Source of the DNA: Apostichopus japonicus | Lineage: Eukaryota; Echinodermata; Holothuroidea; Aspidochirotida; Stichopodidae | Direction of reading: 5' to 3' | DNA length: 64,000 bases | Assembly (NCBI RefSeq): GCF_037975245.1 | Contig: NC_092562.1 | Location: 20,783,054-20,847,053, forward strand | Shown: in pieces, positions 27,301 to 42,079 of the stretch | Layout of the letters: each line of letters begins with the position of its first letter | Position numbering within the stretch: the first letter of the stretch is position 1 | The notes under the pieces: model-generated | Told to the model about the DNA's origin: nothing | Database searches by the model: none | The model's input: only the letters and a program-made list of their open reading frames with translations | Position numbers and translations under genes: made by a program

Positions 27301-30300
27301 ACGAGTAGAACTCCCCTTGCTGTTAGTACAAGTAGAATTTCCTTTGGTATGAGTACAAGCAGAATTTCCTTTGTTATGAGTGCAAGTTGAATTTGCCTTG
27401 GTAGGAGTACAAGCAGAATTTCCTTAGTTATAAGTGCAAGTAGAATTCCAATTGTTGTTAGTGCAAGTAGAATTCCCATTGTTGTTAGTGCAAGTAGAAT
27501 TCCCATTGTTGTTAGTGCAAGTAGAATTTCCCTTGGTGTGAGTACAAGTTGAATTTCCTTTGGTATGAGTACAAGCAGAATTTCCTTAGTTATAAGTGCA
27601 AGTAGAATTCCCATTGTTGTTAGTACAAGTAGAATTCCCATTGTTGTTAGTGCAAGTAGAATTCCCATTGTTGTTAGTGCAAGTAGAATTTCCCTTGGTG
27701 TGAGTACAAGTTGAATTTTCCTTGGTGTGAGTACATCTCCAAGTACAAGGCTCTATTAAGCACCATTACCAGTATAAAATGTTGCATTAGTACCTATGAT
27801 GCTCTGGGAAATGTCCCTGTTCGTGTACAGATGTACAAGTACCGGTAGTTATGCTAGGATACAAGTTCCCCTGTGGTAGAGACCAACTTACCGATGCCAC
27901 GTTCTCTGTATCTTTACAGGACTTATCTCTGCCAGGTGGTGCTCAACTGGGCGGGGATACCGGGCTCAACAAAGAGATGGAATCAATCAGTAAAGAGATT
28001 GATGGCTTCGGCAAGGAGAAAGTCCAACTACAGCAAGATATACGGGACAAAGAAGAACAAGTTAAAACCAGAATGTTAGAGGTGGAGGTAAGCCGGATTG
28101 ATCAATCGATTCAACAAATCTCAAACTGGTAGTTGTGTGTATGGATGCAATAAGCATAGGCGTAGGAGCCTCATTTGATTTGGGGGGGCTGTAACGACTT
28201 GCCCGAAAAATATAACCAAAATTGTTCCCGCGCTCATTCAACATGTTAATGTGCATATCATATAGGCATTCATTGGTTATTACATCACATGCCAATAAAA
28301 TACAGTCATTTTCCGTGTTATCACCCTTCCATATTAGTTATACTTATTGGGGAAGTCTCTACGATAATAATGATAATAATAATAATATACGTTTAACCAT
28401 TGAAAAACACATTGCAAATTATTCTTTTTTCAGTAGGTGCCCAAAAAATTCTCAGCATATTGCCCAAATTTTCACAAAATTTTGGGTTGGGAGGCTGCAG
28501 CCCCCCCCCCCACCTCCTACGGCCATGGCAATAAGGGATGTATATATCCTACTGTTTATAGACAACATTGCACTAGTGACAAGGGTGAAATCTCTGATGG
28601 TTCTAGTTGGAGTTGCCTTCTGTGTTGTCTATGTCTTTGTGTTAATAGACAACATTGCACAAGTAACCTACTAGAGTGTGATCCCTGGTGGATCTTGTGG
28701 GAAGTGCAGTAGGCTCATATATGTCCTAGTGTTTATAGGCCAGAGTACACTAGTTAATATAGTGGAACCCTGGTGGAGGATGTGGAAAGTTCATTAGGGA
28801 TTTATATGTCCTAGTGTTTAAAGGCAAGAGTACACTAGTTAATATAGTGGAACCCTGGTGGAGGTTTTTGTAAGTTCATTAGGGTTGTATATGTCCTAGT
28901 GTTTATAGGCAAGAGTACACTAGTTAATATAGTGAAACCCTGGTGGAGGTTGTGGGAAGTGCATTAGGCTCATATATGTCCTAGTGTTTATAGTCAAGAG
29001 TATACTAATTAATATAGTAGAACCCTGGTGGAGGTTGTGGGAAGAGCATAAGGGTTGTCTAGTTTTAATAATGACAAGTAACCCATTTGTTTTTTAGTTG
29101 TTTTATAGCTCGTTGGTGGTTAGTATGATGGTACGGTGAATATATTACAGACACTCCCTTTGAACAACCAATCTTAGAATAGCGTATAGCGTTCTGCAGT
29201 TTCACCAAGCTAACAGATTTCGCCTACAACAGGATTGCGACTAACCAAAACTAAGACATCATCTTAGATTTAAGTCTTAAATTTTACACCACAAAGAAGG
29301 TTAATATGGGGTAGGGTTGGTCTACACTCAAAAACTCTGCATTTCTCAGATTGCCTCTGCTTTATGTTCAGAAACATTATACTTTTGTTTCAAGTTCTAA
29401 GCTTGCTCTTTGTTTGTGTAACGTTTACGGCGGAAAAGCTAGAACTGAAGGCTCATCGACTTAAATGAACGAGAACAGAACTAGAATGAAATGAAGCACA
29501 AAACATTATATATCTAGACCTTGACGGGCCTCAACTTTCTCTTTGTTTCGTTTAGTCTCCGACATTATTTCACAGTTGAATGCTCACATCTGGCTATCTT
29601 CCATTGCAAAGAATGTCCAGCATTTATTTTGATAAACAAAGTAATTTATCCTTAAAATGGCCGTCGGTGTTTCACTTTTTACATTTGTAGCAATTAAATC
29701 GCAATCCTGCTTATTCTGTTTCTTGTCTGTTCACGAAAGTAGAAGTCGTGAACGATCGTGTAATTAACGAATTTGGTTCAAACCTCAACATATCACCGCC
29801 CCAAACACTTTTTCAGAGTAGTAACATTATCCCATTTAGAAAGTAAAATGACAATTTCAATATGATGTGAATTTTGAGTTGAACACTATTCGAAATTAAT
29901 CTTAACTAATTTAACTGAAAATGAGCCTTAATTTAATGTGGGATTTAATTGTCAAAATAGTATCGTAAACCTTTGAACATCAACTGCTGTAAAAACAATA
30001 GATATTTTGAAGAGTTTATGTCAACCGTAAAAATGGCTGAGTAATCGAACCCTGGAGCTTAATTGAAGAAACTATTAAGAGCAGCCATTGCCAGAATTAA
30101 TGTAGCATGAAAATCAGTTATCACTTTCCATTCTCATTGTGATGTTTGGAGGTCAAGTGATTTGTTTTGTCACCAAAAGTGAAATTAATGGTAATTACAT
30201 TGTTATTTAATAGTGACTCATTGACTGCATATTTATCTATCGTTTGTCTGCCCAGATTTTATTGCAGCAAGCATGTTTGTTCCAATTAAGCTTAGCTTAA

Positions 30301-33300
30301 TTGCTAAGCCTCTACCTACAAATGTGCGTGTGTGTTTGTCCACATTGTGTGTGCTTGTTCTGCATTCAGACACCCATACAGTAATTAATTTTAAAAAAAA
30401 TAAAAAATTATAAGCAATTCTTTGGTTCAAATTTAATTGTTGTTAATGAGGAATAATGAGTTGTTATTATAATTAAGGAGTGTTTTACTAATACATTGAA
30501 TAAAGGGGCTGGTAACTCTTGCTTCATAAAGTAGTTATTTTAGGATATATGTGACAGCTTACAGCCAGGACATAATTATTCTTTAATAGTGTAGTCATAT
30601 TGGTAAGCTACTGTAAGGCGTACGGTTACTTTGTCGAACAGTATTTCACATTTTCAAATAGTTGTTAGTAGTGAGCAGGTTACCTGGAAAAAGAGGATCG
30701 TTTAAAAACATGGTTCTCTTTTCCAAAACCTACATGGAAATGGTTTTTCTGTCCTAATGTAGCTAATTTGGGTGAAATTTACATTCTCATTGCCTTATGA
30801 TCTTGGAAATATTGTACGGTAGTATAACCTTGCAGTGAATGGTTATACTGGTTAACCTGTACAGCAAGGTCACAGACAGGAACAAGGCATGCCCAGATGC
30901 TTTCTCTGATCTAGCAGAGAATATCAATGTGGCAAGTAAAATGAGAAATATCTAGTTGTTTCCCTACAAATCATTATTAAAAAAATGTAGCTAAATGTTT
31001 GTACAAAATATTTTGCACTTTTGTGAAACCTTTAACTCATGAGAAGATAACAAGGTATTAAACATTCATTCCTGTTGCTTCACATTTCATTTGTCATTTT
31101 AGCCTAGACGTTTCAAATCAGAGAAAAGTGGAACATTTCTTTCAATTCTTATGTTGAGCAACAAGTTAGGATTTCAAGTTACAACTTGCAGTAACCTTCT
31201 TATAGTCTTAAAACTTGATAGCATGAAGGGTAAAATTAATCAATAAAAAAAAAAACAGAATTCTCGGTTGGTCATTCTAGTATCCTTGTTGAAAGTTGAC
31301 ACAAAGCTGTCAGAAATGTTTATATTCCCTCCTATTCCACGTCTGCAGTCCTCGTATTTGTATCTTCTCTGCAGAGTTTACAAACCGAACTGGACAGCAA
31401 CCAGTCGCAAATCCGGCAGCTCAGCAATCACAAATCCGATGCCGAGAGGAAACTGGAGGAGTTGGAGGAGCAGAAGCAGAAAGCGGATGGACTCCTGGCA
31501 GAGGTCCAAAAACAGTGCCAGGAAACAAAAGCATCGTTAGAGGCGTTACAACAGCAGATTAAACACCAACAGAGTGCTGTAGATGTAAGCATATTTGGAT
31601 AGATAGAATTTGATTAATTTATGTCTGTGCAGCAAAAAAATTGATAAGTGTTACAACAGCAGATTAAACACCAACAGAGTGCTGTAGATGTAAGCACATT
31701 TGGATCGATAGAAATTAATTCATTTATGTCTGTGCTGCAAAAAGATTGATAAGTGTTACAACAGCAGATTAAACACCAACAGAGTGCTGTAGATGTAAGC
31801 ACATTTGGATGGATAGAAATGAATTCATTTATGTCTGTGCTGTAAAAAGATTGGAAACAACTGTTTTATTAGCTACGAGGGGATGATTAGGAAAAGTATT
31901 TGCAATAATTAGAAAATATTTCACATTTTGATATATGGGAATATAAAACAAAAGGAAAATGAACCAAAAACTCCAACTTTTGGAGATACCTAATCCACAA
32001 AGGTAGTGTATATGTTATAGTAGTACAACCTCTATGTGCAGTAGCATTACTTAAACACCAGAATGTTGATTGAAAATTTGACTTTGTTTTCTAACTTACC
32101 TGTCTCATCACAACTTATGCATTCTTGATGTGTTGTGACTAAAGTAATATCTGGATTTTCAACCTTTAGATCGTCTTGCAGCTGCCTCTTGCCCTCCATA
32201 ACTATGCATTACTTATATTCAACAGGCAACATGTACACTTTCTCATACGTTTAGAGTGACTACCACCCACATCTATCATCTACCCTTGTAAATTCCAGTT
32301 ATCATAGTCATGATGTAAGAGGGCGGTTTGGTTGTTAGCTCTCTCTTGCCCTATTAATATGAATGTCTGCAAGTTTTTTTTTCCCCAAAGGAGGTGGGTT
32401 CCTTTTCAAATCGGTCTCCCAAATTGGAAATGTTTCTGTTTTTGTTTGAATGCTGGTAAAGCTCTAGAATTATGTAGCTTGGAATACAGTTATTTAAATT
32501 GTCTTTTAAAAGCTGTATTTTTGAGGTGATCTAACCACTTTTAGGTGGTTTGCTTGGGGGGGGGGGGTGGCATGTAGTAGACCTGAAAATGTGATAATGA
32601 TGAAAACAGGCAAAAATATCTGAACACTGAAAAAGAAAGAAAAAAAAAACAGTACCTTAAATTTGCCATATTGGAGTATCCATTTAATAAAGTGTTTGGA
32701 TTTAAATCTTTTAATGACTTGCTAATATACTTCACAGTTGAATGGTTGTTAAGTACATATAACTCTTAATTAGGACGGGGGGAGGGGGGAGGGGCATTTA
32801 TCTGTGAATATTATGTGACCATGTTAGTCCAGTTGACACAAGAGTTATAACTCAAAGTAATATGCAGGCATGCTATGAGACTCAAACCTAAACTAGACAG
32901 TAAGGGGATATTAAAAAATATAACACACCCAGTTCTCACTAGTATGTCCTGTTTGATATATCAGTTGTATTGCATTTAAAATGTTAGGAAAACTATCTAG
33001 ATAAGTGTCATTAAGGGGCTTGTCTGTTCTTCCGTCTCGCCAGAATCAAGTCGAAGAATTGAACAAAGCTCAGAAAGAGTTAGAGGCTCTGAGACAGGAA
33101 GAGTTAGCATCAGAACAGAAGAAGGAAGCCAGTACAAACCAGCTGGATATGTTACAGACAAACCTGAAACAAACAAACGATGAAATCGCCAAGGTAAATC
33201 CATCTCAAAACAGGTGTTGAATGAATATTCATTGATAGCCCAAATTTTATCTTTATTGATATTTTAAAATTTAAACTTTTATAAAATTCAATTTTGATTG

Positions 33301-36300
33301 CATTTGCCTGCCTACCTTGGTGTGAACGTACTTTTAAATTCCTTGGTACAAAAATTTGATGCAGCCACTGTTTAACATCATGATACTGAAATAGGATTAT
33401 CAATTTGATGGCATGTGATGCAAATGTGGGTCGGATTGTAGCCCGCTGACCCCATGCAGGTCCCTCCAGCAATTTTGCTGATACCCAACAAGGTTTTCAA
33501 ACCCTGTAAATGCAACCTGCACAACCATAAGGCACGGAGAAATATGAAATATTTATATACCAACTTTGAGGACTAGGATATTATTGATGAGTTATATCAA
33601 CATAGCAGATGAAAAATTGAGCATGTGGAACTTTCTGACATTTATTAGACCATATTAATGTGATATTTCCATTTTAACAGGATTAGTTTCGACCTTAAGA
33701 AATCTGACCCACAGAGGTTGGGTACAAATTTTCAGTCTGGCCAGAAAGATCCATTTTGTGCCCACACCAAGCATAAAGTTATAACAAATGTTACAGCACA
33801 TGCACAAGTGGCTTAATAAGGTTCATTCAAAAGAGTCGAGAGTACTAATCACAACGTTGCAACTTTAACACTAATTTGCACAAAAAATTCTCTAAAGTCT
33901 GTAAGTCTCGTCGAGAACGGCATGAGAGACTGTCATGTTTGAAAAATACAAGAATAGGATGACTACATCGAATTAACTTTCACCCTTTTCAGTTACAATC
34001 AAAGATCAATTTAGTCCGAGAAGGCCAACAGAAATTGAACAGCTCTATAAGCCAATACGACAGTGCCATTGAAACGTCCAAGACGACTGGAGAATTACCG
34101 ACCGTGGAAGAATTGCCTCCTCTCAGTCTCGAAGAACTTAGCATCGGGAAGAGTGACGATGCCCTCAGCAGTCGAGCGACCGTAAGTGGATTTCAAACAT
34201 TTACTTTGCTCCTGTCTCTGGCTTCGTTTCATTTTCCATGTTTCATCTATTCATTTCCAACCAAATTTCCAAACCATTTGTAGAACTTTTGTGATCAGTT
34301 CGAGTTCAAGTCACTCCAAGATTAATGTATGTCGTCCAGTTACAGAGTTGTTGACAATTGACAATTCATAATCATGGACGTTAAATATGAATGTAAGAGA
34401 CTGACTTCGGTCAGCTTGTGGCTTTGATAAGCCAATGATGGCTTCTTCGCGAGTTCCTGCTTGCAGGAGGATCTAACGTACATACATCAATCACAAAGTG
34501 CAGTGCAGGAATAAATTAACTACTTTTGCTACTTTGGTCTGTAATATTTGCACAATTGTCACTTCGTTTCCATGTTTAGACTTGATCCTTGTGTGAAAAA
34601 AAAAATAGATTAAATCTGTTATATAATCCCGATGGAATACAATGGAATACAATTTTTGCTTAGCAGTTTTTGGCGAAGTTGTTCATAACAGTTAATCTCT
34701 TATCGCAAATGATGATATTTGGGTGTGCGGCCCCTTTAAGCTCTTCATCGGTCATAAACTAACATGCTTCTTTTAATTACGGTAAGCAAAGTACTAACTT
34801 TAATGCCTGAATGTACCACTTGCAGAATGGCTAATATGAATCATAATAACAGCATGATATGGTGTCGGTGGTAGAATCCATTAACTCCCGTTCATCCGGC
34901 TTTCTCTACTTCATCTAATCCGTCAGCTGTTTTATCTGTACCGTTTCTCATCATACAACCACATTGTAACATGTCACAGAGCTGATATTTTCCATCAATG
35001 GAGTAAGGTTGCTGAAAATATATAACAGCAATAACTAAAACATTTCAGGATGACCAGTTATTTTGTTCCTTTTGATGGTATTGCAAACAACATTGATGAT
35101 GGTGACTGTTGCCCTACTGTCATGACGATCTAGGTTTTTTGCTTCACCTCTGTGGGTTTAGAGTTTTTCATTGCGTGCCGATGGCCAAAAGAAACCTGTG
35201 CGATACTGATGGTATGTGTGTTGTGTGTGCTTATGTGACACCTGCTTGTAAATATGAAAACTCACACACTTTATGTTGGTTGAAGCTCAACCTCGGTGTG
35301 TAGATAGTGAGAACAAGAAATACTATTGAAATTTCTGGAGGTCAAAGGTCTTATGAAGTCAAACATAGGTCAAAGTCTGAAAACATTGTTTACAGAATAT
35401 TTCAAAGATTAGAAAAAGTGACTCTTTGTGTGGTTCTGCTTTATGAAGGATTTGATTAATTCTGTGTGAAATTTCTTCTATTCTCAGCCATTCATGTATT
35501 TGTTACACCTAATTCCCATATAACATCATGTGCTTCTTTCATTATTCTTTCATCATCTATTTATATATATTATATTGAAATGCACTTTAATAGTTACATT
35601 TACTCTTTGCTTAGTTCATGCATATTCATCATATTAACCAGCTTGAACATGTACCATTAATACCATCTACCTTACAGGCTGGCAGTAGCCCAGTTAGTAG
35701 TCTCAGTGCTTACAGTATTTCATCTGAGCCCATCAGCAGGATAGAGGAGGTAAGAGTTATACCTCCACAGGTTTATGTATAAAGTGATGGTATGGATTCA
35801 CATCCTTCCTTTAATAGCAATAGGGAACGTTAGGTATGTGGATTCACATCACCCATATGCAGTAATGGTATGGATTCACATCTTATGTTGGTATGGATTC
35901 ACACCCTCTTGTGATGCTATGGATTCAGACCCTCACACAGTGGTGATATTGATTTACATCATTATCACACATTAAGGAGGCAGATTCACATCCTCTTGTA
36001 TTAATGATGCATCCTCCTCACACAGTGATGATATGTATTCACATACTTATCACACAGTAATGGTATGTATTCACATACTTACCACATTGTGATGATATAT
36101 ACTTTACATACTTATCACAGAGTGATGATATGGATTCAGATACTCATCACACAGTGATGATCTGGATTCACATACTTAACACATAGTAATGATATGGATA
36201 CACATATTTATCGCAGAGTGATGATATGGATTCAGATACTCATCACAGAGTGATGATATGAATTCACATACTTATCACACAGTGATGATACGGATTCACA

Positions 36301-39300
36301 CGCTTATAACACAGTGATGATATGTATTCACATACTTACCACGCAGTGATGACATGGATTCAGATACTCAACACAGTGATGATATGTATTCACATACTGA
36401 TCACACAGTGATGATATGTATTCACATACTGATCACACAGTGATGATATGTATTCACATACTTATCACACAGTTATAATATGGATTCACATCCTCCGCAT
36501 GCAGTAAAAAATCAGTTACAAAAGTCAAGTCTTGGAAATGTTAGTCTTATACTGCAATATTTACCCAAATTTCCTGCAGACATTTCTGTCATTTGTTAGG
36601 TGGACTACTTGTTTTAAATGAATTGATGTGTTTACATCAAAAATCAAATATTTTAAAGATGCACTAAACCAGGATTGTAGCTGTCAATTGCCTATACCTG
36701 ACCAAATAAAATATAAACTTCAACAGATTCATTCAAGTCACTGTTTCCCCATCTTTTTCTTTTCGCTTTCCTTTTTACATATATTAAATTTTTTCGGCTT
36801 CTAGTTTATTGTTTCCTAATTAACATTTGCTTGGGTAGAGGGAACTCAAATTGGCCATTGTTTCTTCTTTTTCATCTTTGAATTTGTTGATTTTCATTTT
36901 CTCAAATGACACAGATCTTGGTTGTTCTCATGATTGTCACAAAATGTGGACAAAGTGTGTCTGCGGCTGGTGCGCAAATATTCTGTGTCACCCAAGAAGG
37001 TTTTTCTAGAACCCTATTAAATGTGGCCTACAAAACCATATTAGTATCACATTGGTTTTCTCCCACCGTAAAGCAACCGATGCAAGGAATTCAATGAATG
37101 ACCACAAACAAAATCATGAAGCCTTGTTGTCTGTTTTTTGTTTTTAATATAAAATCTACTTATTATAAGATATTTCAATAAAACAGATCTATCTTTGATA
37201 AGATATTTCAATGAAACATATCTACTTATAATAAGATATTTCATTAAGACAGATCTACTTATGATAAGATTATTTCAATAAAACAGATCTACTTACGATA
37301 AGATATTTCAATAAAACAGACAGACAATGTCTATGAATCCTTCCCGCTCTTTTCGTTGCCATAGAGTATGTTTTCCTGTGTTTTTTTCCTGTCATGAGAG
37401 TTAGGTATCTCCTCAGGTGTTACCGCCTTAAAGTAGGTCACAAGTTTCACTGTGACTATAAAGATTAAGTTTGTGCACACCCCCATTGTACAAAATACTA
37501 AATAATACACAACGATTATTTAAAGACACGGTTGACACACAGTCTCGTTGATATATCTGTAGCAACCACAGTAGAGTTCTCTAAGAATAGGAGCAGTGAT
37601 GGAGGAGAAAATGCAATTTTGTTGTGTAATAATGAACAATTATTGTATGTGGCTCTCCAATCTTCTACTCCCAATGTTTCATTAGCACTGAAAGCAAGGC
37701 AAAAATTTTTAAGGATTTTTTTCTTTCTGGTCTGACATTTGGTCCTCTCGTACGACCGAACTAGCATTAAACATTTTGCCGTGCCGAAAATTTGCGACAA
37801 TTTTCCTTGTGAGTAGTCATGATCACGATTTCACCTTTGCTTTTTGTGCAGTCGAATGCATGACCCTGCTTGAATATAGCTGTAACATTAACAAAGGACA
37901 TGGCAGCCATGTTTGGAGTCATTTTTCTCCTCTTAAACTTTTTTTGACGACTTAGATGGTGCCGTCCATATCAGCCTGTGTTGTATTCTCTTTACTTTCT
38001 TAATTAGCAATTAATTAACAAAATTTCTATTTCCTTCTTCCTGCACAGGATGATCCCTTCAAAGGCAAAGACTTGTTTGCCGAAGTCGTCGGGACAGGAG
38101 ATAACGGCGATCCGTTCAAATCTGTTGATCCGTTTAAAGATGGTAAGTCGATAATCACAAATTGCCAGAGATGTCTCACTCTCATCATCAGATCAGATTC
38201 TTCATACACTCATAACTGACGTACTCTGCGTCGTCAAAACATACGTAATACAACTAAAAATGTCTCCCTTTTGTCTCATTTTCTTCCGTGCAGCTGATCC
38301 TTTTAAAAGTGATGATTTTATCGCGGATCCATTCGGTGGCGATCCATTCAAATCAGACGATCCCTTTGCCAGAGAACCGGCATCCGCTCCTTCCGATCCA
38401 TTTAAAGGGGATGATCCGTTTTCTGGTGGATTAACCAACGGGCAGGCGGATGGTGAGTCACTCACTTTGAACCCCACAGGTTGTACCCCGGGTCATCTAA
38501 ATCATGGAAGTTGTGGACATCAGAAAGAGAATAAACAACTTTTAGGGTGTAAAAAACTTCCCCATCCCCCATCCTCCCCAAATATGCCAAATTCTTTTGG
38601 AGTAAATGACAAAGGGAGCATGTTACGAAGGCCAGTATGGCTTATGGATTATAACTTACACGTCAGGTGGCTTCCAATTTAACATTTTTAATTCAAAATT
38701 GGAATCTTATCAATTTAGAAAGTCATTTCAGATGGGACAACAGTAGATTGCTCTTGGATGAAAAACCCACCTTACTATGACCCGGCCGGGTATGGAACCC
38801 GGGACCTCCCGATTACTAAGCCTCATTGCTTCAAATGCCACCGCCTTTATCCACTTGGCCACAACACTTTATAAAACTGTTGTTTCTGGTGTGTGACTAA
38901 CCATTGCCACCAAAGAGACTTGTTAATTACAATATCAGGAACTGCATTACAAACTAATCTGTCAGCATCTTGCAATCAATTAAGAATTATTCTTCAGCGC
39001 TGGACAATCTGTGCTTGCCATAAAAGCAGATTTACAAAATGGGCTTTAAAACTGTGATATAAAATAACCATGAACGATCTTTTCAAAAAAAAAAAATTTT
39101 TGTGTCCATTTTCTGTCTTTCAGTTAAACCAGCATCTAATGATCTGTTCGCTTCCTTCGATGCTTTCGCTGGTGCAGGTTTCGGGAGCAGTGGCGGAACC
39201 TTTAGCAAAGTAAGGATCTGGTCCTCTTCTTGAGAGGATGCATCAAGCAAAGGAGTCTAAGAAAGAAGTCTTGCATGCTATTCCATATTTATCTGTAAAT

Positions 39301-42001
39301 CAATCATTAAGTTTATTTCCAGTTTTGTTTCCTCAAAGGTAAAGAAAGCTGTGTCTTATTTTTTCTTTCCTGTTCTATATTTCAAATGAGACATTACAAT
39401 TTCATAGAATAGTAATTGCGTGACGTACTCTTTACAGCAGTCCACACCCCTCCCCTCCCCCTCTTGATGGTAGTAGGTCTCCCCTCCCCTTCTTCACGAC
39501 AGTAGGTAACTCATTGCAACCAAGATGTAAAAAGAATGAATTGCTGGTTTGTATTAAAGTGAAAGGCCATAGCATGTCAGTCCCAGTAGGATCTTTCCTC
39601 GAATGGAGGTCCCACAGGGATCACAAACCCTTTGGGGTCCAAGTGTCGTACATTTACCGACAGAGGTATTTTCAATTTTGGGTCTGTTGGCAGTTTGTTA
39701 TGCACTTCCAGTTATTCACTTGATTTGTTTCAGACACATCCATTTATTTTGGTTCTATCACTGGCTTATTTTCTTATTTGGTGCTCACTTTGTCATGAAT
39801 TGAGAAAGGTTGTTATCCTAGTCACTGCTTGCTCTTTCTGCAAAAAACTGGGCCACTTCACCATTGCAATAAAGATCTTAATGCTGAAGTAGTTTGCACA
39901 GATCTCTTGGGTAATATTAGTATTAGAAATGTAGCAGCTTCTTCAGTTTATTAGTTTTTTTCTTCTCTTTTCTATTTCTGTTGAGTTCTATATCATTTTT
40001 TCCTTTCTATCGTTAGAGCTCTAGCACAGATAATTTTGGAGGGGATCCTTTTAAAACAGACGACGTTCCCGAGATCCCGCCAAAGAAGAGTAAAGCCCCT
40101 CCAACGAATACCACGTCTACTCCGAGTTCTACGTCGGCAATCAGTAGCGACCCCTTTCAGGCTTTTGGACCTAAAGACGCATCATCTCCTTCCACTAGCG
40201 ATCCCTTCGGGAGCGCCAGTTCTGTGAAATCGCCGAGCGACCCGTTCTCTTTTAGCGGATCGGCAAAGTCCGAGGAAGGGAACGATCCATTTTCCACGCC
40301 GAGCGTCAGTAAAAAAGACGATCCCTTCGCTTCGTTTTCATCGTCATCCAAAGTCAGCGACGGTGCCAGCGATCCGTTCACCGTCTCTGCTTCCACAACG
40401 TCGGACAAATCTGTAGACATGTTTGGTGCTTTTGGAATGACCCCAGGACAATCTGAGAAGCAGGATCCGTTTGTAAAGGGGAGCGATCCATTTGGGGGAT
40501 CGTTTGTTAGCAATTTTGATTCTACAGTATCCAGCAAAGACAGTTCTAAATCAGACAGTACTCTCGATCCTTTCGGAGAGAAAAAGAAGCAGCCGAGCGA
40601 CGATCCCTTCGGCGGGAATAACGCCGATCCGTTTGGTGCATCCGCGGCTAACTCTGATGATCCGTTTGGAGGATCAACTGCTAAACCCGACGATCCATTC
40701 GGTGGATCGACTGCTAAACCCGGCGATCCATTCGGTGGATCAACTGCTAAACCAGACGATCCCTTCGGCGGGTCGGCATCAAAGTCTGGTGGATTTGCAG
40801 ATTTTGCCAATTTTGGGAACGTGAAGGTAAAACCTTAAATGAAAGATTAAAAGACCAGTTTAATTACTTTTATATTTGTACTCATTACCGCTTATGTTTT
40901 TCATTGATTAAGTTCAGCCATGTTCATTTGGTCTTCAACACTAAATTGTTACAGATTTTGCCTGCCTATATCTTTCCTCTCCTTCAAGAACCAAATGTCT
41001 TGCATGGTTTGCATTTTTTACTCCTCAAAAACAATTTTTAGAGCAAATCTGTGGTGAGACTGCAGAACTTGGAAGAAGTTTTGTCCCATGATGGTTTGTT
41101 GATAACTTTAAGAAACATGTGACTATAATGAACTACCGTTAATAAGAGAGGTCGACCCTCTCTCAGTCAAGTCCCAAGGATTTAACTTAGTCTACCTCAG
41201 CTTTTAATATTCATACCAAAGTAAGAGAAAGACAGTGTGAACAACATGAAAACATTGCAAATATAATGTTCACACATGTATGTTATTCTTTGTGTCCGAG
41301 AAATTCAAACATAACACATATAAAGCTCAATAACATTTGTGCTTTTTAAATCATAAATTAACAATGTGTAGTAAGTATTTCTTCTTAACATGCACGTAAG
41401 AAGCAACTCCACATATATATAACTTCAATTATGAAGTATATATATATTTATGTACATATATATATATATATATATCCATATCCTAGTGGTTAGGGTGTCC
41501 CCATATAAAGCGTGAGGCCCGGGTCCGAATCCCGGTGGAGGCTGGAAGTTTTTCACTGTTTTGGATTTTCCAAACTCATTACGATTTCAATTATATATAT
41601 TCATTTGCCTTTGTCGTTTACCTCCATTTCATTAACAAAAAGTCTGTTTAAAGTATCTCTTTCGAGACCCGGCTTTAGGAATCACAAATGATTTTGAGTT
41701 GGGTAGAATCGTGTTTGATCTCTAGAGTAAGGGAAATATGTCACCAAAACAGAACTAGTATTGTTCGATACAGGTGACAATCGCCTACTGTGGAATTACG
41801 ACCTTCCTTACTGGTTTCGAACCTCTGGACATACAATCAGCGTCCATGGCCTAGTGGTTAGGGTGTCCGCATATAAAGCGGGAGGCCCGGGTTCGAATCC
41901 TGATGGAGGCTGGAAGTTTCTTCACTGTTCTGGATTTCCAACTCATTACGTTTTCAATTATATATATATGTATACATATATATCTGTATATATACATATA
42001 C

Positions 42002-42079
<78 letters not shown>

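Larger units (their letters stand above)
28088..31374. other. EPS15L1 intron
   Basis: Contains a hAT-like MITE (28155-28527) directly followed by an 85-bp minisatellite (28540-29060). The remaining 2.3 kb is AT-rich with nothing recognised. Confidence 0.7.
35750..38048. other. EPS15L1 intron with two minisatellites
   Basis: Holds arrays at 35770-36500 and 37145-37325. The remaining sequence shows no recognised element. Confidence 0.65.

Noticed and set aside
27243-27668. 141-codon minus-strand frame of hydrophobic 9-residue repeats
   Set aside because: Produced by a 27-bp minisatellite whose period is a multiple of three; no other coding sign.
39514-39892. Overlapping short frames that might be an extra exon
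   Set aside because: No EPS15 similarity, three frames equally open, and exons on either side already join in frame.
40157-40810. 217-codon open frame on the minus strand
   Set aside because: It is the exact antisense shadow of the DPF-repeat exon; GGATCG-type repeats keep the opposite frame open.
41761-42075. Open frames over the composite element and (TA)n, rich in Tyr and Ile
   Set aside because: They translate a SINE tail and TA repeats; similar frames appear at the other copy (3391-3684).
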